From assembly GCA_021730945.1 (NCBI GenBank), contig JAKFYH010000024.1, forward strand, positions 1 through 52,489: a stretch of 52,489 nucleotides of DNA, given 5' to 3'. Shown here piece by piece: positions 48,576-52,489 of the stretch. The notes under the pieces are model-generated. The model was not told where the DNA came from. It saw nothing but the letters and a program-made list of their open reading frames with translations, and made no database searches. The position numbers and the translations under genes were made by a program. How positions within the stretch are numbered: position 1 is the stretch's first letter; each line of letters opens with the position of its first letter. This DNA comes from Acidobacteriota bacterium (lineage in GTDB: Bacteria > Acidobacteriota > Vicinamibacteria > Vicinamibacterales > UBA2999).

Positions 48576-50612
48576 ATGCGCATGACCCTGGCAGTAGCGG
48601 CGTTTCTGGCGGCCCTGGCGACAAGCGCCGTCGCCCAAAGCCCGCGACCCGTGACATTTGACGATGTGCTGAACGTGAAGGCCGTGGGCAGCGCCACGAT
48701 TTCCCCGGATGCCACCCAGGTGTTGTACACCGTCCGCGAGTGGGTTGCCGAGAAGGACCGCATGGAGGCGCGGACGCACGTGTGGATGGTGGCGGCCAAC
48801 GGCAACACGCCAGCCCGCCAGATCACCTTTGGCGAGCGCGGCGAGAGCCAGCCGCAGTGGTCTCCCGACGGCCGCTTCATCAGCTTTGTCGCCGTCCGCG
48901 GCAGCGGCGCCGAGGACCGGCCCCAGCTCCACGTCATGCGAACGGACGGCGGCGAGGCGTGGCAGCTGACCACCGCCAAGGAGGGGTTGTCGAACCAGCA
49001 GGCGTATTCATGGGCGCCCGACAGCACCCGCATCGCGTTTGTCACCACCGACCCGCGAAGCATGAACGACGACGCGGCCATCAAGCGGCGCGACGACGAG
49101 CGCGTGTTCGAGGGCGATTTCCGTTACTCGCATGTCTGGGTGGTTGATCTGGCCACCAAGACCCACACACGCATCAGCGAAGGCACCGCCTACACCGTGT
49201 CGGGCGCGCCGTCCTGGGCGCCCGACAGTCAGCGTTTCGTGTTTGGCGCCGGCGACACGCCAATGCTGCGCGACAACCGCCGCGATATCTACCTGGCGAC
49301 ACTGTCGCCCCCGCGGATCGACAAGATCAGCACCAACTTTGGCAGCGACACCTCGCCGCGCTGGTCGCCCGACGGCAAGTCGATCGCCTGGACCGCCGAA
49401 CCGAACACCGGAGCGCCGTTGCCGGACGGCACCGCCCCTGGCGTGACCATGCAGTCGAAGTTGATGCTTTACGACGTGGCAGCGAAGACGATCAAGGATG
49501 TGTCGTCGCCGGGGTTTGATACCGATGCCGGCAACCCGGTGTGGACCGCCGAGGGCAATCGGGTGATGTTCGTGGCCGGCAAGCGCGCCTACAACGAAGC
49601 CTTCGCCTACGACCTCACGAGTGGCCGCTACACGCAGTTGAGCTCGAGGAAAACGCTGCAGGGCGCCTCCATCAGCAAGGACGGCCGCACCATTGCGCTG
49701 ACGATGGATTCCCCGAATTCCGCGTCAGAGGTCTACGTCACCGATCCGGCGTTCCAAACCTTTCGCAAGCTGACCAACACCAATCCCCAGCTGGCCGAGC
49801 TGGCGCAGGGCGAGACCGAAGTCGTCACCTGGAAGGGCGCGGACGGGATGGAAGTTGAGGGCGTGCTGCTGAAGCCGGTCGGCTTCCGCGCCGGCACTCG
49901 TTACCCGACACTAGTGGTGGCGCACGGCGGCCCGGCCGGCGCGTACGTCAACGGCTTCCGTCTCGGCGGCCTCGAGGGCGGACAAGTCTGGGCGAACAAG
50001 GGCTGGGCGGTGTTCTATCCCAATCCGCGCGGCAGCACGAACTACGGCGAGAAGTTCCTGCAGCACAACCTCAACGACTGGGGCGGCGGCGACTTCACGG
50101 ACATCATGACCGGCGTCGATGCGCTGGTTGCGCGCGGCATCGCCGACCCGGACAAGCTGGCGCACATTGGCTGGAGCTACGGCGGATATATGACGGCGTG
50201 GGTGATTACCCAGACCACTCGCTTCAAGGCGGCCATGGTCGGAGCCGGCCTGACCAATATGTGGAGCATGTACGGAACCAACGACATTCCCAGTGTGCTG
50301 ATCAGCTACTTTGGGGGCATCCCCAACGCCAAGACGCTGCCGCTCTACCTCAACCGATCAGCGATGACCCACATCGACAAGGTGACGACGCCAACCCTGA
50401 TTCTGCACGGGGCGCAGGATGAACGAGTGCCGGTCGGGCAGGCGCAGGAATTGTTCCGCGGCCTGAAAGATCGCGGCAAGACGACCGAACTGGTGTTTTA
50501 CCCGCGTGAAGGTCACGGCATTAGCGAGTACTATCATCAGAAGGACCGCATGCAGCGGATCTACGACTGGGTCACCAAGCACACCCTGGCCCCGTCGTCG
50601 AGCAGCCAATAG
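48576..50612 (+). CDS. S9-family prolyl oligopeptidase-like peptidase, exported
   Basis: A 678-aa serine peptidase. The signal peptide is MRMTLAVAAFLAALATSAVAQ. The N-terminal half is a WD40/TolB-like beta propeller (PDATQVLYTVREW, QPQWSPDGRFISFVA, SPRWSPDGKSIAWT), and the C-terminal half is an alpha/beta hydrolase. The catalytic triad reads Ser534 in GWSYGGY, Asp615 in QDERVP and His647 in EGHGI. It probably cleaves peptides (dipeptidyl or acylaminoacyl type) in the periplasm. GGAGG lies 7 nt before the ATG. It diverges from the FabZ-like gene across a 39-bp gap. Confidence 0.93.
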   Translation: MRMTLAVAAFLAALATSAVAQSPRPVTFDDVLNVKAVGSATISPDATQVLYTVREWVAEKDRMEARTHVWMVAANGNTPARQITFGERGESQPQWSPDGRFISFVAVRGSGAEDRPQLHVMRTDGGEAWQLTTAKEGLSNQQAYSWAPDSTRIAFVTTDPRSMNDDAAIKRRDDERVFEGDFRYSHVWVVDLATKTHTRISEGTAYTVSGAPSWAPDSQRFVFGAGDTPMLRDNRRDIYLATLSPPRIDKISTNFGSDTSPRWSPDGKSIAWTAEPNTGAPLPDGTAPGVTMQSKLMLYDVAAKTIKDVSSPGFDTDAGNPVWTAEGNRVMFVAGKRAYNEAFAYDLTSGRYTQLSSRKTLQGASISKDGRTIALTMDSPNSASEVYVTDPAFQTFRKLTNTNPQLAELAQGETEVVTWKGADGMEVEGVLLKPVGFRAGTRYPTLVVAHGGPAGAYVNGFRLGGLEGGQVWANKGWAVFYPNPRGSTNYGEKFLQHNLNDWGGGDFTDIMTGVDALVARGIADPDKLAHIGWSYGGYMTAWVITQTTRFKAAMVGAGLTNMWSMYGTNDIPSVLISYFGGIPNAKTLPLYLNRSAMTHIDKVTTPTLILHGAQDERVPVGQAQELFRGLKDRGKTTELVFYPREGHGISEYYHQKDRMQRIYDWVTKHTLAPSSSSQ

Positions 50613-50613
50613 A

Positions 50614-50648
50614 CCCTGATCCCTGATCCCTGATCCCTGATCCCTGAT
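50614..50648. repeat. Five exact CCCTGAT repeats directly before a start codon
   Basis: Five exact copies of CCCTGAT begin 2 bp after the S9 peptidase stop and end at the base before the ATG of the phosphatase gene, replacing any Shine-Dalgarno sequence. Confidence 0.85.
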
Positions 50649-52433
50649 ATGACTGAACCCGCGCCGCACGGCGCCGCCAGCAGCTCCGCCTCTGACGCGG
50701 AACTGCTGGCCATCCTCGCAGAACTCGGGCGCGAGGTCAGTTCCGTGCTCGACCTGGATGCCCTGCTCGAGCGAATCCCGCACCTGATATCGCGCCTCAC
50801 CAACTTCACCGTCTTTTCGGTCTACCTGCTGGACGAGGCGCGCGAAGAACTAAGCATTGCCTACGCGGTGGGTTATCCCGACGAGATTGTCAGGCACTTC
50901 ACCCTGCAGGTCGGCCAGGGCATCGTCGGCACGGCGGTCGCCGAGCAGCGGCCGATCCTGTTGAATGACGTCGATGCCGACGCGCGCTACCTGGCGGTGG
51001 TGCCGGGCGCCAAGTCGCAACTGGTGGTTCCGCTTCGCAACAAGGGCAAGGTCATTGGCGCGCTCAACCTGCTGAGCGACAAGGCCGGCGCCTTTACCGA
51101 GCGCGATGAGTGGATCCTGCGGCAGTTTGGCGCCCACGTCGCCCAGGGTATTGCCACCGCCCGCCTGTTCGAGTCGGAACGCGAGTACGCCGAGACGCTC
51201 GAAACGCTCGCCGAGATCGGCCGCGAGATGACGTCGATTCTCGATCCCGACGAATTGCTGACCCGGCTGGCGCACCTGATCAAGCGGGTGATCGACTACC
51301 GCATCTTCGGCATCCTGCTGTTGGACGACGATACCGGCGTCCTCGAGATGAAAGTGGCCATCAAGTACGGTGATGACCCGCGGGCGATGGATCCGGTCAA
51401 GCTGGGCGAAGGATTGGTGGGTCATGCCGCGCTCCACAAGGAAGTCGTGCTGGTTCCCGACGTGACCAAGGACCCCCGCTACATCCACGCCGTACCGGGC
51501 GTGCGATCAGAGCTGGTGGTGCCGCTGATGCTGAAGGACCGTTGCATCGGGGTGTTTGACCTCGAGAGTCCCGACCGCGACGCCTTCAACAAGAAGCACG
51601 TCAAGCTGTTGACCCTGCTGGCATCGGAAGCGGCGGTGGCACTTGAAAACGCCCGGCTCTACGAGTCGGTGCGCGCCAGCGAGGCCCGCTTCGAGAAGGA
51701 ACTGCGCTTTGCCCAGCGGGTGCAGATGGCCCTGCTGCCGCAGGAACTGCCCAAGCGCCTGCGCGGCGTGGACGTGGCCTGGCACTTCGACCCGGCGCGC
51801 GAGCTCGGTGGCGACCTGTGCGATTTCCTGTCGCCCGAGCCCAGCACGCTGGTCGTGGCGGTCGGTGACGTGTCAGGCAAGGGCGTGCCGGCGGCGCTCT
51901 ACAGCGCGGCGATCGGCGAAATGGTGCGTGGGCGCACGTTCCGGCGACGGCTCGAAAAAGCGCGCAGCACGCCCGCCACTGTGCTGGCCGGCATGAATCG
52001 CATTCTCCACGAGCGCAACCTCGAGGAGTATTACTGCACGCTGTGCTACGCGATGTTCGAGTTCAAGAAGCAGATCGTGACGTTCGCCAATTCCGGGCTG
52101 CCCTACCCGGTGCGCTGCACGGGTGGCAAGGCCACGCAAATTGACATGCCGGGTGTGCCGCTCGGTTCGTTCGGCAGTTCCTCCTACGACGAGGTGGAAG
52201 TGCCGCTTTCGCCGGGTGACGTGTTCGTGCTGTGCTCGGACGGTATCAGCGAGGCGTTTGACGAGGCGGGGATGGAATTTGGCGCGCCACGGTTGATTGA
52301 GGTGATCGAGCGCACGCACCTGCAGCCGGCGAAGGAAATCGTGGGCGAGATCTTCGCCGCCGTGCAGTTGTTTTGCGGTGACGCCGAACAGTCAGACGAC
52401 CGCACGGTGGTGGTCGTCAAGATCAATCAGTAG
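50649..52433 (+). CDS. GAF-GAF-PP2C (SpoIIE/RsbU-like) serine phosphatase
   Basis: A 594-aa signalling protein. Two GAF domains (about 20-175 and 190-345) are each preceded by LAELGREVSSVLD or LAEIGREMTSILD helices. A coiled segment (EARFEKELRFAQRVQMALLPQELP) leads to a PP2C-type phosphatase domain (about 375-590). Metal-binding acids are in ELGGDLCDF, VGDVSGKGVPAALYSA, LCSDGISEAFD and SDDRTVVVVK. Such enzymes usually dephosphorylate an anti-anti-sigma factor and so release a sigma factor. No anti-sigma gene is in the window. Confidence 0.93.
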   Translation: MTEPAPHGAASSSASDAELLAILAELGREVSSVLDLDALLERIPHLISRLTNFTVFSVYLLDEAREELSIAYAVGYPDEIVRHFTLQVGQGIVGTAVAEQRPILLNDVDADARYLAVVPGAKSQLVVPLRNKGKVIGALNLLSDKAGAFTERDEWILRQFGAHVAQGIATARLFESEREYAETLETLAEIGREMTSILDPDELLTRLAHLIKRVIDYRIFGILLLDDDTGVLEMKVAIKYGDDPRAMDPVKLGEGLVGHAALHKEVVLVPDVTKDPRYIHAVPGVRSELVVPLMLKDRCIGVFDLESPDRDAFNKKHVKLLTLLASEAAVALENARLYESVRASEARFEKELRFAQRVQMALLPQELPKRLRGVDVAWHFDPARELGGDLCDFLSPEPSTLVVAVGDVSGKGVPAALYSAAIGEMVRGRTFRRRLEKARSTPATVLAGMNRILHERNLEEYYCTLCYAMFEFKKQIVTFANSGLPYPVRCTGGKATQIDMPGVPLGSFGSSSYDEVEVPLSPGDVFVLCSDGISEAFDEAGMEFGAPRLIEVIERTHLQPAKEIVGEIFAAVQLFCGDAEQSDDRTVVVVKINQ

Positions 52434-52435
52434 AG

Positions 52436-52489
52436 GCGGGGTCCGGGGTCCGGACGAAAAAAGCTCTTGTGCGCGGATCCCGGGCCCCG
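52436..52489. repeat. GGATCC-type composite repeat L (cut by window edge)
   Basis: Left arm GGGGTCCGGGGTCCGGA, core at 52455-52476 beginning CGAAAAAAGCTCTTGTGCGC, and the start of the right arm GATCCCGGGCCCCG. The 22-nt core is identical to those of A and E. Confidence 0.85.

Overview
The window is GC-rich, almost fully coding, bacterial chromosomal DNA around a replication origin. dnaA, dnaN, gyrB and gyrA run leftward. rpmH, rnpA, yidD, yidC, a jag-like gene, mnmE, mnmG, rsmG, parA and parB run rightward. Gene content (LPS export, SurA, a b subunit of ATP synthase with a signal-like leader, large S9 peptidases, many short intergenic repeats) fits a Gram-negative, probably an acidobacterium of the Vicinamibacteria type. 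That assignment is inference; no rRNA or tRNA gene was seen.

Layout: (1) 1-6.3 kb, replication genes, with DnaA boxes on both sides of dnaA. (2) 6.3-15.8 kb, ribosomal protein L34, RNase P protein, membrane insertion and tRNA/rRNA modification genes, then ParAB with two parS-like palindromes. (3) 15.9-16.9 kb, selD, which reads through an in-frame TGA as selenocysteine. (4) 17-23.1 kb, ATP synthase b', b, delta, alpha, gamma, beta and epsilon genes without a and c. The cluster runs directly into a Wzm/Wzt polysaccharide exporter and a heptose adenylyltransferase. (5) 25.8-37.4 kb, mfd, surA, a NusG paralogue, dusB, neuB-like, fcl, a HAD phosphatase, a Dabb protein, a Lys/Arg-rich repeat protein and pgl. 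(6) 37.4-44.5 kb, a regulatory block: four-helix-bundle protein, sigma-54 response regulator, small HTH protein, orphan DHp protein, FliA-type sigma factor behind a sigma-54-like promoter, hybrid histidine kinase, PCYCGC protein and diguanylate cyclase. (7) 44.5-52.5 kb, MFS transporter, Lrp regulator, EamA transporter, YhaM-like nuclease, divergent FabZ, S9 peptidase and a GAF-GAF-PP2C phosphatase.

The most unusual feature is the number of unrelated short repeat families, and how often they lie in frame inside conserved genes. A CCGGGATC-type family with an invariant 22-nt core is scattered from 25.7 kb to the right edge, and occurs inside mfd, dusB, the sigma-54 regulator and the Lys/Arg-rich gene. 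A 161-bp element with perfect 22-bp terminal inverted repeats sits in frame in mnmE. A unit of a 37-bp tandem array, followed by an 18-bp array, sits in frame in parA. A palindrome sits in gyrB and an 18-bp minisatellite in the MFS gene. This resembles the palindromic elements in Rickettsia proteins, but with several families in one 52-kb stretch.

Starts were chosen from family alignment memory, Shine-Dalgarno sequences and overlaps. No database search was run.
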